Source: Candidatus Thalassospirochaeta sargassi (GTDB taxonomy: Bacteria; Spirochaetota; Spirochaetia; UBA9216). From it: a stretch of DNA of 64,000 nt. A model generated the notes under the pieces. It saw only the letters and a program-made list of their open reading frames with translations, was not told where the DNA came from and did not search any database. How positions within the stretch are numbered: position 1 is the stretch's first letter; each line of letters begins with the position of its first letter. Location of the stretch: the NCBI GenBank assembly GCA_028532855.1, contig JAQQAL010000011.1:248001-312000 (forward strand), written 5' to 3'. Shown here in pieces: positions 31,869-39,859 of this stretch. The position numbers were made by a program, and so were the translations under genes.

Positions 31869-33606
31869 AGTAATTGTGGGAATGGGTTCCTGCGGTATAG
31901 CTGCCGGGGCCAAGGCTGTGTACGATCAGCTTGAAAAAGCTGATCTGGGCGCTGAACTCTGTATGACATCCTGTGTGGGAATGTGTTACGCAGAACCGAT
32001 TGTCGAGGTTGAGAATGAAGCCGGCAGAATAATGTACGGGTACGTAGATTCAAAATTTGCAGAGGTTCTGATTCAGTCGGTTAAATCAGGCAGTGAGCTG
32101 CCTGCAGAGAATAGAATCAAGGAAGATGAAGAGGGTAAGAAGTATCTGGACCGTCAGGTAAAGATAGCCTTGAAGAATTGTGGAGTAATTGATCCTGAAA
32201 GCATCGATGAATATATTGCCGAAGGCGGATACGAAGGCATAAAGAAGTGCATCAGCTCTATGAAGCCTGAAGAGGTTATTGAAGCTGTCAAAGAATCAGG
32301 CCTTCGGGGCCGTGGCGGTGCTGGTTTTACGACCGGTGTGAAATGGTCTTTTCTTGCCGGAGCAAAAAACAACCCGAAGTATCTGGTCTGTAATGCAGAT
32401 GAGGGAGACCCGGGTGCGTTCATGGACCGGGCGGTGCTGGAAGGTGATCCGCATGCTGTTATTGAGGGAATGCTGACCGCTGCCTATGCAACCGGTGCAT
32501 CATTCGGTTATGTATACTGCCGTGCTGAGTATCCGCTTGCAATCAAGCGTCTCGAAAAGGCAATTGTAGATGCTAAGGCGAAAAACCTTCTTGGTGATAA
32601 CATTCTGGGTAGTGATTTTTCATTCAACCTGAAGGTCAAAGAGGGAGCAGGTGCGTTCGTATGTGGTGAGGAAACAGCTTTAATGGCTTCAATTGAAGGC
32701 CGCCGCGGAATGCCGGCGCTCAGGCCTCCCTTTCCCGCCGAAGCAGGAATAAACGCTAAACCGACCAACATCAATAATGTTGAAACATATGCGAATGTTC
32801 CGTTTATCATGCGTGAAGGTCCCGCAGCCTTTAATAAATACAGATATGAGAAAAGTATCGGTACTAAGGTTTTTGCCCTTGCAGGCAAGATAAAGAGGGT
32901 CGGGCTTGTTGAAGTACCCATGGGGCTGACACTTCGTGAAGTAATAGAAGAAATCGGGGGCGGAAGTTCAACCGGCAGGCCTTTGAAGGCTGTCCAGATG
33001 GGCGGTCCTGCAGGCGGATGTATTCCCGAAAGCCTTTTTGATACACCTATCGATTATGATGCAATAAATGCTACCGGTGCAATTATGGGCTCGGGCGGTA
33101 TGGTTGTAATGGATGATCAAACCTGTATGGTTGATGTTGCAAGGTATTTCCTGAATTTTACCCAGAAAGAAAGCTGCGGTAAGTGTACATTCTGCCGAAT
33201 CGGAACAAAGCGGATGCTTGAAATACTGACCCGGATAACAGAAGGTAAGGGTGTAGAATCTGACATAAGCCTGCTTGAAGAGCTTGCCGGACATGTCAGT
33301 AAAACATCTCTTTGCGGTTTGGGCCAGCTTGCTCCGAATCCTGTTCTTACAACACTGAAATACTTCCGTGATGAATATGAAGCTCATATTAAAGACAAGA
33401 AATGTCCGGCGGGAGTCTGTAAACCTCTTATCACTTTTAAAATAAACCCCGATAAGTGTGTCGGTTGTACAGCCTGTGCGAAGGCCTGTCCGACTAAATG
33501 TATCAGCGGAGAACGTAAAGAGGTTCATGTCATTGATCAGGAAAAATGCGTTAAATGCGGAATCTGCCGCGACACATGTAAGTTTGACGCTATAGATATC
33601 GATTAG
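31858..33606 (+). CDS. NuoF-like NADH-oxidising flavoprotein subunit of Stn-type complex
   Basis: 582 aa. N-terminal thioredoxin-like [2Fe-2S] domain (GMGSCGIAAGA, CMTSCVGMC), the NuoF core with FMN/NADH loops GLRGRGGAGFTTGVKW, CNADEGDPGAFMDRA and KPTNINNVETY, the [4Fe-4S] motif SCGKCTFCRIG, and a C-terminal 2x[4Fe-4S] ferredoxin (CVGCTACAKACP, CVKCGICRDTC). This is the HydB/NuoF build of bifurcating enzymes. ATG 31858 is preferred over 31852 because AAGGA then has an 8-nt spacer. Overlaps the NuoE-like gene by 11 bp. Confidence 0.93.
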   Translation: MGNRVIVGMGSCGIAAGAKAVYDQLEKADLGAELCMTSCVGMCYAEPIVEVENEAGRIMYGYVDSKFAEVLIQSVKSGSELPAENRIKEDEEGKKYLDRQVKIALKNCGVIDPESIDEYIAEGGYEGIKKCISSMKPEEVIEAVKESGLRGRGGAGFTTGVKWSFLAGAKNNPKYLVCNADEGDPGAFMDRAVLEGDPHAVIEGMLTAAYATGASFGYVYCRAEYPLAIKRLEKAIVDAKAKNLLGDNILGSDFSFNLKVKEGAGAFVCGEETALMASIEGRRGMPALRPPFPAEAGINAKPTNINNVETYANVPFIMREGPAAFNKYRYEKSIGTKVFALAGKIKRVGLVEVPMGLTLREVIEEIGGGSSTGRPLKAVQMGGPAGGCIPESLFDTPIDYDAINATGAIMGSGGMVVMDDQTCMVDVARYFLNFTQKESCGKCTFCRIGTKRMLEILTRITEGKGVESDISLLEELAGHVSKTSLCGLGQLAPNPVLTTLKYFRDEYEAHIKDKKCPAGVCKPLITFKINPDKCVGCTACAKACPTKCISGERKEVHVIDQEKCVKCGICRDTCKFDAIDID

Positions 33607-33615
33607 AGGAATACT

Positions 33616-35682
33616 ATGTCTGAAGTTACAGTAAAGATAAATAATAAAGATGTCAGCGTCGAAGATGGATCAACTATACTTGATGCTGCACGAAAAGCGG
33701 GGTTTGATATCCCGACTTTCTGTCATTCCGAAAACCTTAAACCCTTTACCAGCTGTTTTATCTGCGCAGTAAAGGTGGAAGGCGGCAGGGGAAACCTTGT
33801 ACCCTCCTGCTCTACCAAGGTTCGAGACGGAATGGCTGTTACAGTTGAATCGGAAGAGGTTGATGCGGCGAGAAGAATGGCACTGAATCTGATGCTTTCA
33901 GATCACTGCGGTGACTGTCTGCCTCCCTGTGAGGATGCATGTCCGGCCTCAATCGATATCAAGGGTTTTATGGGCCTTGTTGCTGAAGGCCGTGAGCTGG
34001 ACGCTGCGAAGCTGATAAGAGAGAAGGCACCCATAGGCGGGGCTCTGGGGCGTATCTGTCCGCGCCCCTGCGAGGATGCCTGCAGAAGAAACAGGGTTGA
34101 AGAAGCAATGTCAATCTGTTCCATGAAGCGCTATATTTCCGATAGCGAATACAGGGAGCTTCAGGGGAAACGAGATCTTCCGGCACCGGGAGCCGACACT
34201 GGGAAAAAGGTTGCTATTATAGGAGCCGGACCCGCGGGTATGACTGCGGCATATTTTCTGCGGCTGCAGGGGCATGCGGTAACTGTATTTGAAGCCCACA
34301 AAAAGTCGGGCGGAATGCTGAGATACGGTATTCCTTATTACAGACTGCCTGATGTTGTCCTCAATGATCAGTTTGGTAATATTGAAAATCTTGGTGTTGA
34401 GGTTAGATACAATACAAAGGTAGGCGAAGATATCTCACTTAAGGCTATTGAGAGTGAATATGATTCACTTATTGTAGCTGTTGGTGCTCAGAGTGCTTCT
34501 TCGGCAAGGGTTCCCGGTGAAGACCTTGAGGGTGTTTATGCCGGAATTGACTATCTTGCAAGCCTTGCAGACCATTGTCAGCCGGATATAGGAAATAAGG
34601 TTGTCGTAATAGGTGGTGGAAATACAGCAATTGACGCTGCTAGATCAGCTCTTCGTGAAGGTGCGGATGTAACAATCCTCTATCGTCGAACAAGGGCAGA
34701 AATGCCTGCAAGCGAATGGGAAATTGATGAGGCGCTTGAGGAAGGTGTTAAAATTCAGTATCTTGCCGCGCCGACATTGATTGAAAAAGACGGCAACGGA
34801 CTATCAGTCGAATGTATAAAGATGGAGCTTGGTGAAGCGGATGCCAGCGGCAGAAGACGCCCTGTTCCCGTTGAAGGTTCTGAATATAAAATTAATGTTG
34901 ATTCAGTAATAACTGCAATCGGACAAAAAGTTGATGCCGTTTTTGTAAATGAAGCTGGTATAGAACTGACCAGATGGGGAACTGTTCTCTCTGATAATAA
35001 GACCTTTATGACAAATCGTCCCGGCGTATTTGCCTGCGGTGATTGTCAAACCGGTGCCGATATTGCTGTGAAGGCTGTCGGAGCTGGACGAAAGACTGCT
35101 GTCTCGGTAGACCAGTTTCTCAAGGGTGAAGAAGTAAAAGGAGAGCCTGTACTTTTTAATTCACGAATGGGTGAACTGAATGATGTCAGTGAGAAACTTT
35201 TTGAAGGTGTTGAAGAATGCCCCAGAGTCGAGATGCCGATTATATCTGAGGCAAAACGTGTTTCTTCCTTTGAGGAAGTTGAAACAGGTTTCTCAGTTGA
35301 AGAAGCCAGAAAGGAAGCTGCCCGGTGTCTGCAGTGCGGCTGTGATGCAGCGAACGACTGTAAGCTGCGAGACTATGCCACCCGCTACGGTGCCGACCAG
35401 AATTATTTTGGCGGCGAGCGCCGTGAATTTGAAGTGGATAAGTCGCATGAGCTTGTAAAAATGGAGTTCAGCAAATGCATCAACTGCGGTAGCTGTGTCC
35501 GGGCCTGTGCCGAGATTAAGGGTCTGGATGTTCTGGCCTACGTAGATAGAGGCTTCGTTACCAGAATGAAGGCTCCGTTCGGCCGATCACTCGTAGATAC
35601 TGCATGTGACGGCTGCGGTGAATGTGTTAAGGTTTGTCCGACAGGGGCAATCGTAATGAAAAAAGAAGCTCAGCCGGTATAA
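33616..35682 (+). CDS. NfnB/GltD-like subunit with ferredoxin domains, Stn-type complex
   Basis: 688 aa. N-terminal NuoG-type [2Fe-2S] domain (about 1-80: CHSENLKPFTSCFIC, CSTKV), GltD-type cluster domain (HCGDCLPPCEDACP, CPRPCEDAC), two Rossmann folds for FAD (IIGAGPAGMTAAYFLR) and NAD(P)H (IGGGNTAIDAARSAL, YRRTRAEMP), and a C-terminal pair of [4Fe-4S] motifs (CINCGSCVRAC, CDGCGECVKVCP). No H-cluster domain is present, so it is not a [FeFe]-hydrogenase. NuoE + NuoF + NfnB-like subunits match the Sporomusa-type Nfn (Stn) transhydrogenase that couples NADPH with NADH and ferredoxin. Confidence 0.88.
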   Translation: MSEVTVKINNKDVSVEDGSTILDAARKAGFDIPTFCHSENLKPFTSCFICAVKVEGGRGNLVPSCSTKVRDGMAVTVESEEVDAARRMALNLMLSDHCGDCLPPCEDACPASIDIKGFMGLVAEGRELDAAKLIREKAPIGGALGRICPRPCEDACRRNRVEEAMSICSMKRYISDSEYRELQGKRDLPAPGADTGKKVAIIGAGPAGMTAAYFLRLQGHAVTVFEAHKKSGGMLRYGIPYYRLPDVVLNDQFGNIENLGVEVRYNTKVGEDISLKAIESEYDSLIVAVGAQSASSARVPGEDLEGVYAGIDYLASLADHCQPDIGNKVVVIGGGNTAIDAARSALREGADVTILYRRTRAEMPASEWEIDEALEEGVKIQYLAAPTLIEKDGNGLSVECIKMELGEADASGRRRPVPVEGSEYKINVDSVITAIGQKVDAVFVNEAGIELTRWGTVLSDNKTFMTNRPGVFACGDCQTGADIAVKAVGAGRKTAVSVDQFLKGEEVKGEPVLFNSRMGELNDVSEKLFEGVEECPRVEMPIISEAKRVSSFEEVETGFSVEEARKEAARCLQCGCDAANDCKLRDYATRYGADQNYFGGERREFEVDKSHELVKMEFSKCINCGSCVRACAEIKGLDVLAYVDRGFVTRMKAPFGRSLVDTACDGCGECVKVCPTGAIVMKKEAQPV

Positions 35683-35700
35683 GGGTTCAGCTAAAAATCG

Positions 35701-35731
35701 GGCTCTCCTGACGAAGGAGAGCCTTTATATA
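35701..35731 (+). terminator. terminator after the stn-like operon
   Basis: 9-bp stem GGCTCTCCT/AGGAGAGCC (35701-35709, 35715-35723), loop GACGA, then TTTATAT. U-run is short, so readthrough into tkt is possible. Confidence 0.7.
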
Positions 35732-35750
35732 ATCAAGAAGGGGTATTAAT

Positions 35751-37721
35751 ATGGATTTAAACGGACTTAAAGCTGCCGCGAAAAGTGTCAGAGCTCTGTC
35801 TATAGACGGTGTCCAGAAAGCTAATTCCGGGCATCCGGGAATGCCGATGGGAAATGCTGAGGTTGCTTCACTGCTTTACGGTGAAATTATGAAACATAAT
35901 CCTGCTGATTCATCATGGATCGACCGCGACAGATTTGTCTTGTCTGCTGGCCATGGATCTATGCTGCTTTATTCAATTTTGCATCTTGCCGGATACAAGC
36001 TTACGCTTGAGGATCTGAAGAATTTCAGACAACTTGGTTCAAAAACTCCCGGACATCCGGAATACGGGTATACAGACGGGGTTGATACCACAACCGGGCC
36101 CCTCGGAGCAGGAATCAGCAATGCAGTAGGTATGGCTGTTGCTGAAACAATTCTCGCGGAAAAATTCAATACACCGGAGCATACTGTAATTGATCACTAC
36201 ACCTATGCGATTAACGGCGACGGATGTATGATGGAAGGCGTGGCCTCTGAGGCTGCATCACTTGCTGGACATCTGGGACTCGGCAAGCTTATTCTGTTTT
36301 ATGACTCAAACAGGATTACCATTGAAGGCGAGACAGACCTTGCTTTCTCTGAAGATGTAGCAAAACGCTTCGATGCCTACGGGTGGCAGGTCCTTAACGC
36401 AGACGCCTTCGATTTTGAAGAGCTTTCCGCAAAGGTTGCCGAAGCAAAGGCAGAAACATCAAAACCGACAATGATTATCATGAAGGGTGTTATAGGTAAA
36501 GGCGCTGCTACTATGGAAGGCAGTCACCACACTCACGGGGCTCCTCTTGGTGATGAAGAGATAAAGAAAACAAGAGAGAAACTTGGAATCCCTGTCAGTC
36601 AGGATTTTTATGTTGATCCCGAAGCTGTTAAGTTTTTTGAGGATGTAAGAGCAAAGGGCGCTTCAGCTTATGAAGCCTGGAATAAAACCTTTGAGGCCTG
36701 GGCTGCTGCGAATAAAGAACTTAAGGCTGAATGGGATGCATGGCTGGCAGATGAAATTAAAATAGCGGACAGTGCAATGCCCGAATATAAAATTGGAGAC
36801 AGCGTTGCAACCCGAGTTTCCGGTGAGAAAGCTATTAATGCAGTTGCTGATGTAATGCCTAATCTCTTCGGCGGTTCCGCTGACCTTGGTCCTTCGAACA
36901 AGACTGTTCTTAAGAGTAAGGGGGATTACTCCGCTACTGATAGAAGTGGAAGAAACTTCCACTTCGGAATTCGGGAACATGGAATGGGCGGTATTGTCAA
37001 CGGAATGACTCTGCATGGCGGAATCAGGGGATACGGATCAACTTTCCTCGTTTTTGCTGACTATATGAGACCTGCTGTAAGACTGGCCGCACTTATGGGG
37101 CTTCCGACAATCTGGGTTTTTACTCATGATTCTATATTCGTAGGAGAAGACGGGCCCACGCATCAGCCAATAGAGCACCTTGCCTCGCTGCGTGTTATCC
37201 CGAATGTTCAGGTATTAAGACCTGCAGATGGAGAAGAAACAAATGTCGCATGGCAGATGGCTGCAGAGGCAACAGATAAGCCGACTGTTCTTGCTCTCAC
37301 ACGTCAGAACCTGACTGTTTTTGAAAAGGCCGATAAAGACTGGAAGGCTAATTACAGACGTGGTGCTTATATAGTAAAAGACTGCGAGGGAACTCCTGAT
37401 CTGGTTATAGCTGCAACAGGTTCTGAAGTAAATCTGGCGCTTGATGCTTCAGAAGGATCAGCAATGAAGATTAGAATTGTGTCTATTGCGGATCTGAATA
37501 CCTTCATGGCCCAGGATAAGGCTTTCCGCGAAAGTGTTATTCCTGCGGGAGTAAGGGTTGTTACCGCTGAAGCCGGAGTTTCATACGGCTGGGAAAAGCT
37601 TGCCAGTTCTTCTGATGATGTTTTCTGCATTGAGCGTTTCGGTGAATCCGGTCCGGCGGCAAAGGTTGCTGAACATCTCGGGTTCGATGCTGCAGGGCTT
37701 AAAAAGGTTATTGAAAAATAA
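35751..37721 (+). CDS. tkt: transketolase
   Basis: 656 aa, full-length. ThDP-dependent two-carbon transfer in the pentose phosphate pathway. Seen: GHPGMPMGNAEVA, SAGHGSMLLYS, TGPLGAGISNAVGMA, ThDP site GDGCMMEG...YDSNRITIEG, the pyrimidine-domain GSADLGPSNKT, HFGIREHGMG and the substrate loop HDSIFVGEDGPTHQPIEHLA. AAGGGG ribosome site before ATG. Follows a moderate terminator and ends at its own strong terminator, so mostly an independent unit. Confidence 0.97.
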   Translation: MDLNGLKAAAKSVRALSIDGVQKANSGHPGMPMGNAEVASLLYGEIMKHNPADSSWIDRDRFVLSAGHGSMLLYSILHLAGYKLTLEDLKNFRQLGSKTPGHPEYGYTDGVDTTTGPLGAGISNAVGMAVAETILAEKFNTPEHTVIDHYTYAINGDGCMMEGVASEAASLAGHLGLGKLILFYDSNRITIEGETDLAFSEDVAKRFDAYGWQVLNADAFDFEELSAKVAEAKAETSKPTMIIMKGVIGKGAATMEGSHHTHGAPLGDEEIKKTREKLGIPVSQDFYVDPEAVKFFEDVRAKGASAYEAWNKTFEAWAAANKELKAEWDAWLADEIKIADSAMPEYKIGDSVATRVSGEKAINAVADVMPNLFGGSADLGPSNKTVLKSKGDYSATDRSGRNFHFGIREHGMGGIVNGMTLHGGIRGYGSTFLVFADYMRPAVRLAALMGLPTIWVFTHDSIFVGEDGPTHQPIEHLASLRVIPNVQVLRPADGEETNVAWQMAAEATDKPTVLALTRQNLTVFEKADKDWKANYRRGAYIVKDCEGTPDLVIAATGSEVNLALDASEGSAMKIRIVSIADLNTFMAQDKAFRESVIPAGVRVVTAEAGVSYGWEKLASSSDDVFCIERFGESGPAAKVAEHLGFDAAGLKKVIEK

Positions 37722-37745
37722 TTATTACTGAAATCTTAACTCAGG

Positions 37746-37778
37746 ACCGCCAAATATAAATTTGGCGGTTTTTTTTTT
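37746..37778 (+). terminator. intrinsic terminator of tkt
   Basis: 10-bp stem ACCGCCAAAT/ATTTGGCGGT (37746-37755, 37760-37769) followed by a run of T. Confidence 0.93.
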
Positions 37779-37825
37779 ATATTAAAACTAAAAGATGGAA
37801 CATGAGTCCCTGTGAAATGAAATGT

Positions 37826-39754
37826 TTACAGACCGCCGCCTGATGAGGATTCCTCTTCGTCGGTATTGTTCTCGGATTCTCCTCCGGCTGCAGGCTGCTG
37901 CGGTACTTCGGGCTGGTCGGTATAAATCAGAATCTCCTCGGTTTTCATTCGGTGTTTAACCTTTACGAAGAGAGTATTGTGCTGTCTGTCGTACCACCAA
38001 CCGCTTGAGTATGTGAGAAAACGGTGGTCTGAATTCCATTTATAACCGAGCAGATGCATCTGGTAAAACGGAGCTATATTCCGTATTGCAAACATATGTG
38101 TCTGATCTGCAGGAAAATCGAAAGTCATTCGATAACCGAAATCGGTTGTTTCTATATTGAATTGTTCAGCCTGGTTAAGGACAGATATTTTTTTACCTGT
38201 TTCTTCAAAGAAATAATCAGCTGCTGGATAATAGGCGTTTTCAGTTATAAGCGGATATATACTCTCAGGTGTTATTATGCCGCTTTTCGAAGCTGTTTCG
38301 CCTTCCTTCGCCGATATTTCTGCAGGTAAAAAGCCGTCTTTATCAGCAAGAAGCAATACTGAGTGAATTAGTTCCCGACCTACTGCTTCATAATCATCAT
38401 CTCCGCTATTGATTATTCTGCTTATTAACAGACAACCGGCAGTGAGTGTTTTCCGTATATCTGCGGATTCTCCCGTTTCTGAAAGATAGAGTCTGCCGTC
38501 CAGAACCTTCACATCAGGCAGGATTACAGTTTCAATCATATCGGCTGCCGCAGAAAATCGACTTGATATATCCGGATAAATTTCAGAGATAGACTTATGG
38601 AAAGACATTATCGCCAGACAGTCGGATAGTGAGGTGTCTTCTGATTCAGCTGCGGTTTTTATCATTTCTGACAGGATTTTTATCAGTTCGTCTGAATCCT
38701 CGGTAAGAACCACGGCTATCAAATCAGGATCAGTGAAGATGGAATAATCGCTGTTGCGGGCTGCTCTGGTGAGTTCAGTTGTCCGTCTATTTAAATTCTG
38801 TTCATAAGCCCAGCCTTCGTTGACTATGTTGCCGAAAAGAGAAGAGCTGAGGATTGTAAGTTCTCTACTGTGACTTTCCGCGGCCTTACTCAGCAGATTT
38901 GCTGCATTCCAGTATGAGGGTTTACCGATAGTCTCGACTGCGCCCATTACCAGGGCACTTTCACTAAAAGATGAGACCCCTGTTCCCATTGTCCAGGTGC
39001 CCCTGGTTGAATTGTAACGGCTGCCGAGCAGGCTGTCTGCGGCATCGGCAATGTAACGTTCAGTCATTTTTGAAAGCTCTTCTGCGTTTATCAATTCGGC
39101 CCCACTGCTGATCCAGTAGATGAAAGCATCAAGGCCGGATCCTGCAGTGCGTTCAAGTACAATTTCGGAAGCGCCTTCCCTCTCGGGAATCAGAACTATT
39201 TTTTCTTCTTCAGTATTAAAAGTGCCGGATTTCGGGAGAGTGAGAAAGAAGTTTCCGAGGGACTCAGAGCGTACTGAGAGTACGGGTGAGTCGCCGTCTG
39301 CATTAATCTGAGATTCTTCACCTATAACAGGCAGATGAATATATTTAATTGATTCAGGGTCTCCGGCTGATACTGAAATATGCAGGCTGTCGCTGTCATT
39401 CTGAGTGCGGTAAAAGCTGACTACAAGCCCTTTGGTCAGACGGATATCAATGCCCGATGCGGTTACACGGTAATCTTCAGGCACCGTATTATGAATAAGT
39501 CCGTCCTGGGTATAAACAAGGGCGGGATTTTCTTCACCGAAAGAGAACATCAATCCGCAGCTGCGGATTGAGAGCTCGGTGATCACATCGTCCCGTCCCG
39601 GAGCGCCGGAATTTTTTTCGCCGACTATTGAGATTCCCGACACCTCAGCGGCAAAGCTGCTGGAGCCCGAGAACTGCATGTATAAAAGAAAAATTATTAC
39701 CGCCAGATAAAGGACGGGAATAAGAAAGTATGCCTTGTTTACCTTTGTGTTCAT
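37826..39754 (-). CDS. membrane-anchored extracytoplasmic protein of unknown function
   Basis: About 642 aa, not recognised. One N-terminal membrane helix (about 7-27, YFLIPVLYLAVIIFLLYM) as signal anchor; a beta-rich region (about 35-205); then a helical region (about 225-560) that may be an alpha-toroid like that of polysaccharide-acting enzymes (WAYEQNLNRRTTEL, DGFLPAEIS); a second beta-rich part (GYRMTFDFPADQ, WWYDRQHNTLFV); and a Glu/Ser/Gly-rich low-complexity tail. Sugar-related function would be a guess from overall shape. The track start (39793) is a weaker choice than ATG 39754. Divergent from the molybdoenzyme gene, with an inverted repeat between them. Confidence 0.72.
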   Translation of the reverse strand: MNTKVNKAYFLIPVLYLAVIIFLLYMQFSGSSSFAAEVSGISIVGEKNSGAPGRDDVITELSIRSCGLMFSFGEENPALVYTQDGLIHNTVPEDYRVTASGIDIRLTKGLVVSFYRTQNDSDSLHISVSAGDPESIKYIHLPVIGEESQINADGDSPVLSVRSESLGNFFLTLPKSGTFNTEEEKIVLIPEREGASEIVLERTAGSGLDAFIYWISSGAELINAEELSKMTERYIADAADSLLGSRYNSTRGTWTMGTGVSSFSESALVMGAVETIGKPSYWNAANLLSKAAESHSRELTILSSSLFGNIVNEGWAYEQNLNRRTTELTRAARNSDYSIFTDPDLIAVVLTEDSDELIKILSEMIKTAAESEDTSLSDCLAIMSFHKSISEIYPDISSRFSAAADMIETVILPDVKVLDGRLYLSETGESADIRKTLTAGCLLISRIINSGDDDYEAVGRELIHSVLLLADKDGFLPAEISAKEGETASKSGIITPESIYPLITENAYYPAADYFFEETGKKISVLNQAEQFNIETTDFGYRMTFDFPADQTHMFAIRNIAPFYQMHLLGYKWNSDHRFLTYSSGWWYDRQHNTLFVKVKHRMKTEEILIYTDQPEVPQQPAAGGESENNTDEEESSSGGGL

Positions 39755-39821
39755 ATTCGAGCTTATATTATCAACAGCAGGATAAAGATGCAAGCTTAGT
39801 ATTTTTTGTTGCAGCTATCGA

Positions 39822-39840
39822 AGTTTGAAATACTCAAACT
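39822..39840. promoter_or_regulatory. inverted repeat upstream of the molybdoenzyme gene
   Basis: AGTTTGA-AATAC-TCAAACT, a perfect 7-5-7 inverted repeat, 19 bp before the ATG at 39860 in the short divergent intergenic region. Could be an operator or a leader hairpin. The half-site spacing is one base short of an FNR site. Confidence 0.45.
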
Positions 39841-39859
39841 ATTCTGTTATCCTTGTGAA

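Noticed and set aside
31386-35682. [FeFe]-hydrogenase HydABC or complex I fragment
   Set aside because: No H-cluster cysteine motifs are present in the third subunit and no membrane Nuo genes are nearby; its core is GltD/NfnB-like.
39822-39840. FNR/CRP-type site TTGA...TCAA before the molybdoenzyme gene
   Set aside because: The half sites are 5 bp apart, not 6, and the consensus inner bases are missing; kept only as an inverted repeat.
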